A stretch of DNA of 64,000 bases from CAZGMJ01 sp964526785 (GTDB lineage Bacteria > Planctomycetota > Phycisphaerae > Sedimentisphaerales > Anaerobacaceae), in NCBI GenBank assembly GCA_964526785.1, contig CAZGMJ010000030.1:1-64000 (forward strand). The letters are read 5' to 3'. Below, piece after piece: positions 28,464-37,820 of the stretch. Every line of letters begins with the position of its first letter. Position 1 is the stretch's first letter. The position numbers were made by a program, and so were the translations under genes. The notes below the pieces were generated by a model. It was given only the letters and a program-made list of their open reading frames with translations, was not told the origin of the DNA and did no database searches.

Positions 28464-28799
28464 TCATGCCTGCGCATATAGGGTTGCCAGGGCAGCACAT
28501 CGGTCTTCCCGAATATCAAAATAGTCTACCAACTGAGTTACCTCAAGAACTCCTCGGGCAGCTGCCGTCACATTGCACAAGATCAAATCGTGGCCCTGTT
28601 GCTGCAGTAGCTTAAGTAAATTCACGAGAATCATCACTGTCTTTAGATCAATAGCCTGAACACCCAAGAAATCGGCGATCACATCGTGTTGACACTGATC
28701 GACCATAGTCTGTATTAGGTCGTCAAACTCGTAACCCAGGTCAGGTTCCTGGGAAAGATCGGTCAGGAGCAAAGTGTCTGCCCACTGTTGTATAAGCAT
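28464..28799 (-). CDS. STAS-domain protein (anti-sigma factor antagonist-like)
   Basis: The 111-residue protein fits a single STAS domain: HDVIADFLGVQAIDLKTVMI, then LLKLLQQQGHDLILCNV and AARGVLEVTQLVDYFDI. Antagonists of this type bind anti-sigma kinases, usually through a phosphorylatable Ser in a DSSG-like loop; here the loop reads IDLKT, with only a Thr nearby, so regulation may differ. AGGAGGAG before ATG 28799 fixes the start. No serine kinase or phosphatase partner is in the window. Confidence 0.78.
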   Translation of the reverse strand: MLIQQWADTLLLTDLSQEPDLGYEFDDLIQTMVDQCQHDVIADFLGVQAIDLKTVMILVNLLKLLQQQGHDLILCNVTAAARGVLEVTQLVDYFDIREDRCAALATLYAQA

Positions 28800-29293
28800 T
28801 TGGTCTCCTCCTACATTTGACACCTCTTCAATCTTCTCTAGCTCCTATTCGGCAGGGCTAAATGCGAACTTGATCAACCAAACCGACCGCCACGTTTACC
28901 TAATGTGCTGGTGGGCAGTGTGCCCCCTAAGGCCGAGTGCGAGAACGCAGAAACAAGGCATTGGAGGCCGCAATTAGAGGACGTTATCTGAGAGAACCTA
29001 TTCCGGCCTTATAGCATTTGTGCTCTAAGGACATACAAAAATACCCACACACCATGATGTGCTGAAGTGCTATAATGAGTCTTTTGCGATAAGCGCTCTT
29101 GTCCCAGATTGCTCGGTTCTTACGGATAGGGACAAGGAGGCGAAAGATGGAGTCGCTGAATCCGGTGTGCGCATTTCTGCAATCAGGGTCGGCTGATTGA
29201 AGTGCGGTTTTGGGGAGGGCTTCTATGAGCAGCCGGCCGCGTGTGCAAACCACATGTGCACCGGTCAATTGCTGCTGGGCTGGGAGAATGACG
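28800..29293. other. Intergenic region without a recognisable gene
   Basis: About 490 bases between the response regulator and the STAS gene. No gene or terminator is evident. It holds motif copy 4 (29037-29053) in minus orientation. Confidence 0.5.
29037..29053 (-). repeat. Intergenic motif copy 4
   Basis: On the minus strand it reads GGTGTGTGGGTATTTTT, differing from the consensus at two positions. Confidence 0.45.
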
Positions 29294-29938
29294 CTATTCT
29301 TCGGGCTGTGAGGCACTGGGCGGGGTGCCCTGTGCCGCGATGCGATGTGGTAATGGCCTATAGCCGAATGTCATGGACTTGATCGCCAAATCAACGACGT
29401 TGCGAGCTTGTAGCTTCCGCATGATGTGTTTGCGATGCACTTCGATTGTACCGACCGAGCGATTGACCACATGCGCAATTTGGTCGTTGCTCATGCCGAG
29501 AAGAATGAGGGCGAGCACTTTGTGCTCAGTTGCCGAGAGCACATCCCCCACTACGCGAGCGTGCGGCCCAGCGGCGTTGAGTGCGTTTTGTATAGCCGGA
29601 ACAAGACATTTGGAAGTGAGCGGCTTTTCAAGAACATCGACAGCGCCCAGTCTCATTGCCTGCTTGACCACATGAATATTGCCGTAACCACTAACCAGAA
29701 TTACAGGTATCCAAGGAGTATCCAAGGCAGTCTTCTCAAGCAGCTCGATACCGCTCATGCCCGGCAGTTTGAAGTCGGTGATTAGGAGGTCGCAAGAGTC
29801 GGCGATTAGCTCTGCGAGGCAGTCCTCGGCGCTGCCAAAGCATGTGCCGTTCCATCCGTGTTGTTGCAGAATTTCGGCAACTGCCTCGCACACATTCGGC
29901 TCATCATCGACGAAGCAGATATGTGGATGGTGATTCAT
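29294..29938 (-). CDS. FixJ/NarL-type response regulator
   Basis: The 214-residue protein has a receiver (ICFVDDEPN, phosphorylated Asp in LLITDFKLPGMSG, EKPL Lys) and a LuxR-type helix-turn-helix (LSATEHKVLALILLGMSNDQI, GTIEVHRKHIMRKL). It should be a DNA-binding transcription factor controlled by a histidine kinase, none of which is adjacent. GGGAGG six bases before ATG 29938 fixes the start. Its place next to VanZ and TPR genes recalls PrsR in XrtA loci, although PrsR itself is an NtrC-type protein. Confidence 0.92.
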   Translation of the reverse strand: MNHHPHICFVDDEPNVCEAVAEILQQHGWNGTCFGSAEDCLAELIADSCDLLITDFKLPGMSGIELLEKTALDTPWIPVILVSGYGNIHVVKQAMRLGAVDVLEKPLTSKCLVPAIQNALNAAGPHARVVGDVLSATEHKVLALILLGMSNDQIAHVVNRSVGTIEVHRKHIMRKLQARNVVDLAIKSMTFGYRPLPHRIAAQGTPPSASQPEE

Positions 29939-30054
29939 ATCAATCCTCCCGAGGGCCAACTCCTAATTTGTGTAGAAGGCAGAGATCAGCGGCAATTCAA
30001 ATCAAGTCTAAACGTGTGCAGTGCAAACTGCAAAAAGCCGATAAAGAGAAAGAT

Positions 30055-30077
30055 GGGGGGCCGTTCAAGGGCCCCCC
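30055..30077 (-). terminator. Terminator hairpin for the VanZ/TPR transcript
   Basis: A perfect GC stem, GGGGGGCC (30055-30062) with GGCCCCCC (30070-30077), has a seven-base loop. On the minus strand it is followed by a T-rich tail (ATCTTTCTCTTTATC). It lies 200 bases behind the VanZ gene and separates that unit from the response regulator gene. The remaining part of 29939-30276 shows no gene. Confidence 0.7.
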
Positions 30078-30276
30078 TACGCGGCATCGTTGAGGAACAG
30101 GTGCACCTTGGCGGAACTTCGCATAAGTCCAGGGGCACCTAACGGTGCCGTTCTTTCTTGGTGTTTCGTGGTTTTACTTGCTACCGCAGTCTGCTTTCCT
30201 GAAATTCTGTCTTTAGCCCGTAGATGATCCTCTTGGCGACAAGAGCATTCTCCTTTCACTATCCTGTGTTGCCCGT

Positions 30277-30663
30277 CTACGGCTCTGTCCTCGTACTTGT
30301 CGGTTGTCGACTGAAAGAAATACTCAGAACAGCTATGGTCCCCACCAGATACGCGCCGATATTCAGCAATTCGACCTGACCCCCGGCCCACAAATGAGTG
30401 CATTCGTCGATCATGGCTATAGCCGCCGCGATGAAGAAAACAATGATATGTACCCGTGCGCCCCTTGGTGGTGGTACAGCGCCAAGCAGGAATATCGTGA
30501 TCAAGCCATACGCAAATATGTGTGCGCTGAACGCGACCACAGGGTTTTGAACCAGAAGCATCAACGGTGTCGCCGTCTTGTTAAGTGGTACATGGCCGAC
30601 TACGATTACGCATACAGCTCCAGTAACTGCAGCAATGATCAGTCTGAAGTTCAGGCGACCCAT
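30277..30663 (-). CDS. VanZ-like membrane protein 1
   Basis: The 128-residue protein has four predicted membrane helices and the VanZ pattern in degenerate form: SAHIFAYGLITIFLLG, then IAMIDECTHLWAGGQVELLNIGAYLVG. The usual ADExxQ motif reads IDECTH. VanZ-like proteins accompany exosortase loci, but their role there is unknown. It follows VanZ-like protein 2 with a 275-base gap in which no gene is seen. Confidence 0.72.
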   Translation of the reverse strand: MGRLNFRLIIAAVTGAVCVIVVGHVPLNKTATPLMLLVQNPVVAFSAHIFAYGLITIFLLGAVPPPRGARVHIIVFFIAAAIAMIDECTHLWAGGQVELLNIGAYLVGTIAVLSISFSRQPTSTRTEP

Positions 30664-30938
30664 TTCTCTTGTCTAGCCCCAAGGTGGCCAAGCAAGTTTG
30701 TCGGCACCGAATGTGGACCATTGGCTCGCGTGGCCTTTGAGTTCATCATGTAGCTGTCGGATCGGGGAAACTGACGCCAAAGCCGCGCACGAAGCTCCCA
30801 CACAAGGACATTCACTTGTTAAATACGCCCCCCCATGTCGTCCTCAAGCATGTGTTGGATCGCGTTTCGCATCAGCCGTTTCTGATGAAAGCTCGGCATA
30901 TGTCCTGATATCCTGTGCCACGCACAGAAAGCGAGCAA

Positions 30939-31343
30939 CTAATCTGATTGGGTACCGAGTAGCAGTCGTTTGTTGAAGGTCTGATGAGAGAAACGGTTTC
31001 GAATCATCTGAACCGCAAGGACAATTGTAATGCCCGCGAGATTGGAGCCGAAATCTATTAATTGGGCTTGACGACCGAAAGAAGGCTGGGTTATTTCATC
31101 AGCAGCAGCCAGGCAAGCCATTACTATCAGCACAACCACAAGGGACTTAACGCCTCTATAAGTCGATATGGTCGACAAAACAAACGCAGTCATTGCGCTA
31201 TAGGCCACAACATGTTGCAACGCCTGAAGCCACGGACTGTCTAATGTGATAGGAAGATGTCGCTGTGGCATATGAGTGAGTATGACCACACATGTGATGC
31301 AAAGTGCTGAAACAATTGCCCTCCTTGCGTTTAGATAAGACAT
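30939..31343 (-). CDS. VanZ-like membrane protein 2
   Basis: The 134-residue protein has four membrane helices and a clear VanZ signature: HMPQRHLP, QHVVAYSAMTAFVL, AADEITQPSFGRQAQLIDFG and SNLAGI. It is closely similar to the VanZ half of the VanZ-EpsI fusion at 48859 (AADELTQPFFGR). GGGAG precedes ATG 31343. The gene begins 40 bases after the stop of the large TPR gene and probably shares its transcript. Confidence 0.85.
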   Translation of the reverse strand: MSYLNARRAIVSALCITCVVILTHMPQRHLPITLDSPWLQALQHVVAYSAMTAFVLSTISTYRGVKSLVVVLIVMACLAAADEITQPSFGRQAQLIDFGSNLAGITIVLAVQMIRNRFSHQTFNKRLLLGTQSD

Positions 31344-31383
31344 GCGCTGCTCCCGATCTACGTCCCTGTTCTGCTGGAGTGCC

Positions 31384-34300
31384 TTACATTCCACTCTGTC
31401 GCGTCATCATCATGATTTCGGATTTCTCAGCAGGCGTCAATACATCTATCGCCTGATCTATTCCCATGGCTTTATCGAAATGTTCTTCTGCCGCTCGATT
31501 GTCGCCGAGCTTGTTGTTAATACGTCCCAACTGCATATGTGCCTTGGCCCTCTGAGACGAATTGGGCTGTGACAGACTCAAGAGCTTCTCGAAATCTCTT
31601 TTGGCATCATCAAGATGGCCCGCCATCCGGCTCAATATCGTCCCTCTGGTATCGAGCAGGTGCCGGTCATTCGGCGCAATGCTAAGCCCCTTCTCTGCCA
31701 ACTCAAGCGCGTCAGCATAATCAGCATCACGCTCCTGGAGAATCCAGGCCAGATCGTTTAAAGCTTGTACATTGTCGGGGTGCTGCTTGAGTACGTCACG
31801 GTAGGCCCGCTTTGCTGCGTCCACGTCACCTAACTGATACATGGTGGACGCAGAACCGAGATGTGCAGGGATGGATTCGGGGAACAGTTTCGCGGTATGC
31901 TCATAAAGCCGCAGTGCCTCCTTCTTGAGTTTTATTGAGTCCATGGTCGATAGAGTCGTAGCTGCAGCAATCAATATACCTGGGTTCTGCTCGGCGGCAG
32001 AAATGTAAGCCGAAGCGATGTCCGACAATTCAGCCGTACGATCCTGATCCATGAGCAGTAAAAGGCGAGCATGAACGACACGCTGACTGCCGGGCTCCAT
32101 TTCAGCGGCCCGTTGAATGATTGACTCGGCCCTAGCAGCGTCTCCAGTCATACGGTGCAGGTCTGCGAGCGTTATCAACGCGGCAATTGTTGGATCGGTC
32201 TCATCGCTTTGACAATAAGCCTCCAACTGTGGAATAGCAACTGCCGGTTGTTCTAATGCGACCAGGATCCGTGCTCTAGATAACAAAAGACCTTCGCTGT
32301 AGGGTGAATTCTCAATCGCGTCGTCAAGAAGTGTATTCGCTTCACCAAGCAACGAACGATCTGCACTGGCCAGAGCCGCTTGAACAAACACATCTCGGGC
32401 TTCAGTGTGATTTGGATCCTCTGCCAGTACTTGTTCGGCCAGCTGCGCGGCCATACGGTTGTTCTGCAGCATCAATTCAACTCTGCCCCGTATCGATTGT
32501 AATGCAAGGCTGTCCGGAACAGCCCCAAGAGCCCGAATCGTCAGATTACGTGCTTCTTCATAATCTCGCATGTGCAGCGACATTCGTATGAGCATAAGGT
32601 GTGCTTCAATGTCTGTCGGTTTGAGCCTGATGACAGTCTCCAGTGTTTCGCGTCCTGTCTCAATGGAGCCGGAAGTACCGGCATTAAGCTCCTGTGTCGC
32701 CCTGAGCTTCATCAGTTCCGTATCTTCCGGACTGTCTTGCTGCAACACGTGCAGTATGTGCAGTCCTCTTTGTATGTCTGCATCAGCTCCGCGAGCGAAC
32801 AGGACTTGCATTAACCTGCGTTTCAATCGTGAATCTTCCGAGGAATCCGCCAATCCTGCTTCGAGCGCATCTATCGCTGCATCAAATCTCTGGTTGCGGA
32901 TGTAGAAGTCACTCAACAAGCCGTAGCCGGCGGCGCGGTTCCCGGTGAACGTCGTCAATTTCTCATAATCTTTTTGGGCCAGTTCATAGGCACCTTGATC
33001 AGAGAAATACTCCGCCCGCATCATGTATGCTGCAAACGAGTCGGTTTCTGCGACGAATTCATCCAGTATGCTCCGAGCCTCTTCCGCACGTCCTTCTGCA
33101 GCCAGAATAGAGACTCGTGCTGCCTTCGGACCTAACGCCGTCGGGGCAATGGCTTCAGCTTGATCGAGATATGCAAAGGCATTTTCCAAATCCTGTCGTT
33201 CCTGATAGATCAAGCGAGCTAATTGTATGCGGGAGTTTATATCGCGAGTATTATTGGATACCCTGAGTTTGAGTTCGTCGATCGCCTGCGATAGCTGACC
33301 TGTGCGAACGGCTATTCGAACTGTCCAGTCCTTTACAAGTTCCATGCTCGAACTAGATTGCCCTATATCATCCAAAACCTCCGCAGCTTCCTGAAAACGA
33401 CCTTGCTTTTCCAAAAGAACCAACAAACGGTTGGCGATGGCCATCGCCGACGGGTTGCGGCCGAGTGCCTGACGACAAATACTCTCAACGCGATCGACAT
33501 CACCCAGCTTGTCGTACAGATCAGTTGACAGCAACACAGGAGCCACCCAACTGGGATCTGAAGCCATACAGTGATCCAGATAATCCGCTATGTCCACCTG
33601 CCTCGAACGCCAGTCAGCGGAAGCCAGCCATAAGGAGGCCTGATGCAAACGCCAGAGCAACCCGCTATCCCCCTCGATCTGCTTCAACTCGTCAATCAGT
33701 TTCGTCGTCAGTTTTTGATCCTCGCGCACTTCACGGACCTTTAGAAGCAGCGTTCGGGCTTGGATTTCCCGTTCGTTCTGCTCCGCCAGATTAACGAGAC
33801 GCTGTATCCCTGCTTTACGAGCTTCCGGGCCACCCTCCGCAATCTCCAACGATGCCAAATTGATGGAAAGCCTCCTTTGTTCTGATTTCTTCGTGACCGT
33901 CGCAATACCGCGCTCCAAGCAATCGTGGGCTCCATCATAATCTGACTCAGCCATGCAGAGTTGGGACAGTTGAATCCACGGCTCAGCGGAATCGGAATGA
34001 CGCTCGCAAACCGACCGGCATAGTGCAACGGCATCCGTCAAGCGGTCATTTCGCCGGTAGTATCGTACAAGCTGTATTTCAGGCCCCACGGACGTACCGC
34101 CTGCTTCGATTGCTCTTTTCAATATCTGCTCTGCTTCGTCCACTCGTCCGGAATACTCCGAAATACCAGCGAGCATTCCATAAACCTCATGTCGATTGGG
34201 GTGAAGACGAGCTAATTCGTTCAACTCCGTCGATAGCTCCGCCAGTCGTGCCGCATCCATGTCCGTCCCGGAATCAGTTGCCAGATGAATACCGGCTTCA

Positions 34301-35805
34301 ATCCGAAGCAGCGCGGCCGTCAGGTCTTCCGTATCCATCTTCTCAGCGGCCTGGGCGGTCTTAAACACGAGCTGCCAGTCGCGAAGTTTCAGGTATAGTC
34401 TCGCAAGTTGCAGAGTCATCGAGGAATCGTTCGGCCGCAGTTTCAGATATTGCCGCAGTGCGCCGACAGCTCGCCGCGTCTGGTCTGTTCGGATATAAGC
34501 TTCTGCCAGCAAAGCCCATAGCTCCGGCCGCGAACCTTCATTCACAACGATCGGCTGCAGCTTATCGATTACCTTGTATGGCGTGTTTTCACTCTTGGCC
34601 ACGATGGCTTGCAGATATGTCAGCTGTTCTCTGTTTGCCCCTGCATCTTCTCGGGCTGAAACAATGCCCTGGTATTCATTCAGGTATGCCCGTGCGTCAG
34701 TAACTTCGTTGGCATCTACCGAAAGTCTGATGGCAGATGGCAATATCTGGACTCTATGCCGGGGCGCTCTCAATACAGTTAACGCCTCGTTCGCCAGATC
34801 CAATGCCTGTTCATTTTCGCCCCTTCGCCGCGCTAAATCCACCCCCAGACTATACCGGCCGGTCCGCCAATCATTGGAATCGAAGAAATGTTCTTGCACT
34901 GTTTCCAGTTTCACGGCCTCTGCCTTATGCAGTTCCGCTTCGACATTATCCAGTTCCCCATGCGCCAGCCATTCACGGCCGAGCAGCAGGAGGATTTGGG
35001 GATTCGCCGCGTCAAGTTGATCGGCAGCTTGCAGGTCTTGTCGGGCGAGATCCAATCGCTCTTCAGCACTCATTCCGGGTGTATTTGTCACTCGCGCCAG
35101 AAACCGTGCACGTGCTAACCTGGCTTCCGCGGATGGCAGACCGTTCTTAACCGCCCTGTCAAGATATGTCAGAGCCACTGCTTTGCCTTCGTCAGGGCTT
35201 TCGGCAAGGATAGTCTCACTCATCCCTACGCAGGCCCGCACATACTCCATCGATTCATCTGAGACCGGCTCGAGTTGCTCGATATAGCTTTCGAGTATTC
35301 CCCTTGCCTGTTCTGTCTTGCCGAGTCTTGTCAGCCCGTTGGCGAGCCAGAGCGGCGCCTGCCGATCGTTTGGATCGTGTGTCAGGCGCAACTTTGCTAT
35401 ATGCACAAGCTCGTCGAAATTGCCGATGCCTGCGTACAGTGTCGCTAATCGTTCGCAGGAATCCTCATCCAGCGGATCAAGCTGCAGAATGCGTCGATTG
35501 GCCACAATCGCTCCATGGATAGTCCCGGCATCCATCGGCCGTATCGATGCCTGGGCTTCGGCATATTTTTTGAGAACATTCAGATCCTCAGGATTGCTGC
35601 CGAGATAATCGCGAAAGTGTTTGCAGGCGATGCGCCAGTCCTCACGCTCATAGGCAGCCTGCCCTTCTCTCATAGCAGCTTCCGACAGGATTTCTCGCCG
35701 GACCTGCCGTGCTGCCACGAGTGATATTCCCAGCGCCAGGGTCACCAGAATAAGGATGACCAGAAGCTTGACGTTTATTCTCCCACGTTGCTTTTGCCTG
35801 TACAT
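31384..35805 (-). CDS. Very large membrane-anchored TPR protein (PrsT-like)
   Basis: The 1473-residue protein has one N-terminal membrane segment (LLVILILVTLALGISLVAA, about 13-31) and then TPR repeats to the end, on the order of 30. The bulk is probably periplasmic. Large TPR proteins (PrsT) are standard members of proteobacterial exosortase/EPS loci, where they may organise the secretion complex; the match here is by architecture and context. GGGAG eight bases before ATG 35805 fixes the start. It lies directly downstream of the ten sorting substrates. Confidence 0.88.
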   Translation of the reverse strand: MYRQKQRGRINVKLLVILILVTLALGISLVAARQVRREILSEAAMREGQAAYEREDWRIACKHFRDYLGSNPEDLNVLKKYAEAQASIRPMDAGTIHGAIVANRRILQLDPLDEDSCERLATLYAGIGNFDELVHIAKLRLTHDPNDRQAPLWLANGLTRLGKTEQARGILESYIEQLEPVSDESMEYVRACVGMSETILAESPDEGKAVALTYLDRAVKNGLPSAEARLARARFLARVTNTPGMSAEERLDLARQDLQAADQLDAANPQILLLLGREWLAHGELDNVEAELHKAEAVKLETVQEHFFDSNDWRTGRYSLGVDLARRRGENEQALDLANEALTVLRAPRHRVQILPSAIRLSVDANEVTDARAYLNEYQGIVSAREDAGANREQLTYLQAIVAKSENTPYKVIDKLQPIVVNEGSRPELWALLAEAYIRTDQTRRAVGALRQYLKLRPNDSSMTLQLARLYLKLRDWQLVFKTAQAAEKMDTEDLTAALLRIEAGIHLATDSGTDMDAARLAELSTELNELARLHPNRHEVYGMLAGISEYSGRVDEAEQILKRAIEAGGTSVGPEIQLVRYYRRNDRLTDAVALCRSVCERHSDSAEPWIQLSQLCMAESDYDGAHDCLERGIATVTKKSEQRRLSINLASLEIAEGGPEARKAGIQRLVNLAEQNEREIQARTLLLKVREVREDQKLTTKLIDELKQIEGDSGLLWRLHQASLWLASADWRSRQVDIADYLDHCMASDPSWVAPVLLSTDLYDKLGDVDRVESICRQALGRNPSAMAIANRLLVLLEKQGRFQEAAEVLDDIGQSSSSMELVKDWTVRIAVRTGQLSQAIDELKLRVSNNTRDINSRIQLARLIYQERQDLENAFAYLDQAEAIAPTALGPKAARVSILAAEGRAEEARSILDEFVAETDSFAAYMMRAEYFSDQGAYELAQKDYEKLTTFTGNRAAGYGLLSDFYIRNQRFDAAIDALEAGLADSSEDSRLKRRLMQVLFARGADADIQRGLHILHVLQQDSPEDTELMKLRATQELNAGTSGSIETGRETLETVIRLKPTDIEAHLMLIRMSLHMRDYEEARNLTIRALGAVPDSLALQSIRGRVELMLQNNRMAAQLAEQVLAEDPNHTEARDVFVQAALASADRSLLGEANTLLDDAIENSPYSEGLLLSRARILVALEQPAVAIPQLEAYCQSDETDPTIAALITLADLHRMTGDAARAESIIQRAAEMEPGSQRVVHARLLLLMDQDRTAELSDIASAYISAAEQNPGILIAAATTLSTMDSIKLKKEALRLYEHTAKLFPESIPAHLGSASTMYQLGDVDAAKRAYRDVLKQHPDNVQALNDLAWILQERDADYADALELAEKGLSIAPNDRHLLDTRGTILSRMAGHLDDAKRDFEKLLSLSQPNSSQRAKAHMQLGRINNKLGDNRAAEEHFDKAMGIDQAIDVLTPAEKSEIMMMTRQSGM

Positions 35806-36181
35806 GATAATGCTCCCAATGGATACCATCTGCTGGAGATATTTTAAAGGTATCGGCCATTCCGCAGGGCCGACCGTGTTCTTTGTCTTGATAGTTGGCT
35901 GTATTGCGTGCGCAAACGGCCCGGGGCAAGCGCGTCCGTGTTGCTAATCAGCGAACGTCGGCACGTGGAACGGTTGTAATCCGCCGGAGACCGCATCGAT
36001 TATGCTGGGTACTCTGTGGCTGCATTCGATGCATTGTCCCGGGCGTCGAGTGAGGACTGATTCCGACTTATCTCGGCGAATAGGTACTGAACATGGCAAT
36101 GAACCGAAAAATGGCTCTTTGAGGGTGTCCTGCCCCCCTGCCAACAGCTCTATGCGGTGGCCGCAGTGTACGCTGCCGGTC
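35806..36181. other. Intergenic region between the TPR gene and substrate A
   Basis: A 66-codon frame (35944-36144, minus) with one CxxC pair is open here but lacks a clear ribosome binding site, so no gene is called. No terminator is evident. Confidence 0.4.
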
Positions 36182-36859
36182 TCAGGCGTATTTCCGTAGT
36201 TTAATGCCGGCGACCGTCAGGCCCAGGATACCGAGCAATACGGTGCTTGGCAGAGGCACGGCATATAATACGTCATCAATTCCAACGCCGTTGCCTCCTT
36301 CGTCGCTCGACATGTGAATGTTCGCTGTATAAAACGGAATGGAGGCAATGACCCCCAAGAAGGACTGCGAACCACTGGACTTCGATGATTCAAAAGCATA
36401 TAACTGCCCGGCAACCTCGATGCCCGTACTGGCATAATCATTTTCCACATCGAGAAACCAACTACCTATGGCATGGGTGGGTGCACTGAAAGTGATTGTC
36501 AGTACGCCCTCCGGGCTTGGAGGCAGATCGCCGAACACATTATCACCGCTTACGGGAAAAAAGTGATCCTGCAGTGAACCTGGACCGTCTGGCCCAGGAT
36601 TGATGATGTTAAGGCCCGACAGTTGCGGTGAACCTTCCGATATCGAAAGGATTGGGCTGCCCGACATGCCGGAATAATGATCCCCACCAATCACCACATG
36701 CGAGCTCTCAGATACAACCACATCATCCCAGTCAATCGTGGCGACAGGGCTGGCAGCAGCATTGAGCCAATCGGCCTGTGTCGTGTACTTGGTGATATCT
36801 GCATTTGCCAGACTGGCAGTAAGGGTAAGTACGGCGATAATCTGCGCAAGGTACTTCAT
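36182..36859 (-). CDS. Exosortase substrate A
   Basis: The 225-residue exported protein has a signal peptide (1-20, ending LANA), a beta-rich body typical of PEP-CTERM-class proteins (FSAPTHAIGSWFLDVE, FLGVIASIPFYTANIHMSS, GIDDVLYA) and the C-terminal sorting signal: VPLP, hydrophobic LLGILGLTVAG, then IKLRKYA. The exosortase at 47877 should remove the tail. GGAG precedes the ATG. It is the last of ten tandem substrates. The role of the body is unknown. Confidence 0.88.
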   Translation of the reverse strand: MKYLAQIIAVLTLTASLANADITKYTTQADWLNAAASPVATIDWDDVVVSESSHVVIGGDHYSGMSGSPILSISEGSPQLSGLNIINPGPDGPGSLQDHFFPVSGDNVFGDLPPSPEGVLTITFSAPTHAIGSWFLDVENDYASTGIEVAGQLYAFESSKSSGSQSFLGVIASIPFYTANIHMSSDEGGNGVGIDDVLYAVPLPSTVLLGILGLTVAGIKLRKYA

Positions 36860-36905
36860 TTATATATCTCCATCCGGTGACTTCATTTGACGCATTCCTG
36901 CTTTG

Positions 36906-37625
36906 CTATGCATATTTTCGCAGTTTGATACCGGCGACAGTCAGGCCGACAATGCCAAGAAGGACGTTTGCAGGGACCGGCACGCGGACAACATAATCCT
37001 GATATCCGCCTTCGTCCCCTGATAGCGGATTGCATAGTGCACGGTAGTTTCCGAACGATGCATCAAAACCGCCGATGGCGCTGAGCCACGTGTTCGCCTG
37101 GTTCCTCACATCCTTGTCGCCCGTAAGATAGAAATCACCCTCGTTGATGTTATACGTCTCCTCACCTTCTGCGACAATTTCCCAGACGGCTGCCTGGAGT
37201 GCGGCCGCTTCGACTGACGTGTCCAGGTCGTTGTTCCAGTAATGATCGAGAAGATATGCCAACTGGCCGGCCTTGGTTGTTCCCATTCTCGGGCCGCCCG
37301 AGTATGGATTTGGTGCGTTGTTCAGCGGATGCACCTCATATGTCTCAAAAGCGTCGTCGGGAGCCCACTCCCAGATGTCAATGCAGAATGAGTCGACACC
37401 GCCTTGCAGGTAGGAAAGCCCGGTGCTGGGATTTTGAAGGTCCAATTCATAGATACCGACAAAGACGGTCGTGTCGTCTGCAGCAGCCCCCGTTTTGTGT
37501 ACTTTAAGCGTTCTTGCGAGACGGACACCCGTTTCCTTTACCTCCACCGTTCCATATGGAGCCGCCATCGCGGAGGCGGTCAAAAACATGCATAAGATAC
37601 TTGTTAGAATCAATCTTCTTTTCAT
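36906..37625 (-). CDS. Exosortase substrate B with thioester-domain-like sequence
   Basis: The 239-residue exported protein has a signal peptide (ending SAMA), then a region like PEP-CTERM proteins with a putative Cys-Gln thioester: SFCIDIWEW (Cys81) and AAALQAAVWEIV (Gln144). Such bonds let Gram-positive adhesins attach covalently to hosts; whether one forms here is unproven. The C terminus is VPVP, LLGIVGLTVAG, IKLRKYA. GAGGAG lies just upstream; the second of two adjacent ATGs (37625) has the better spacing. The longer frame to 37799 has no signal peptide. Confidence 0.86.
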   Translation of the reverse strand: MKRRLILTSILCMFLTASAMAAPYGTVEVKETGVRLARTLKVHKTGAAADDTTVFVGIYELDLQNPSTGLSYLQGGVDSFCIDIWEWAPDDAFETYEVHPLNNAPNPYSGGPRMGTTKAGQLAYLLDHYWNNDLDTSVEAAALQAAVWEIVAEGEETYNINEGDFYLTGDKDVRNQANTWLSAIGGFDASFGNYRALCNPLSGDEGGYQDYVVRVPVPANVLLGIVGLTVAGIKLRKYA

Positions 37626-37820
37626 CATACTCCTCGCTTTCTCAACACCTTCATACTCTTTTGCGCAATCTTTTCCCTGTAGTAAGACATGTCCGCAGAG
37701 GCATATCCGGCAAATAGTACCGTGACAACTACGGTGAGTTTCAGTGACTCTCTCATTCTTCATTTCTTCAATTCGCACCAACTGGCGAGGTGGATGCACG
37801 GTCGAGTCAGTAAGTAGGCC

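Noticed and set aside
28039..28500. 153-codon frame on the minus strand overlapping the STAS gene
   Set aside because: It overlaps the supported STAS gene in another phase, is rich in Ser, His and Arg without domain pattern, and has no ribosome binding site.
30277..31343. VanZ-type teicoplanin resistance genes
   Set aside because: No vanA-type ligase or regulator genes are present; the proteins belong by context to the exosortase/EPS locus, where VanZ-like proteins are common.
35944..36144. 66-codon minus-strand frame with a CxxC pair
   Set aside because: Only one CxxC, no clear start signal and no known match; left as part of the spacer.
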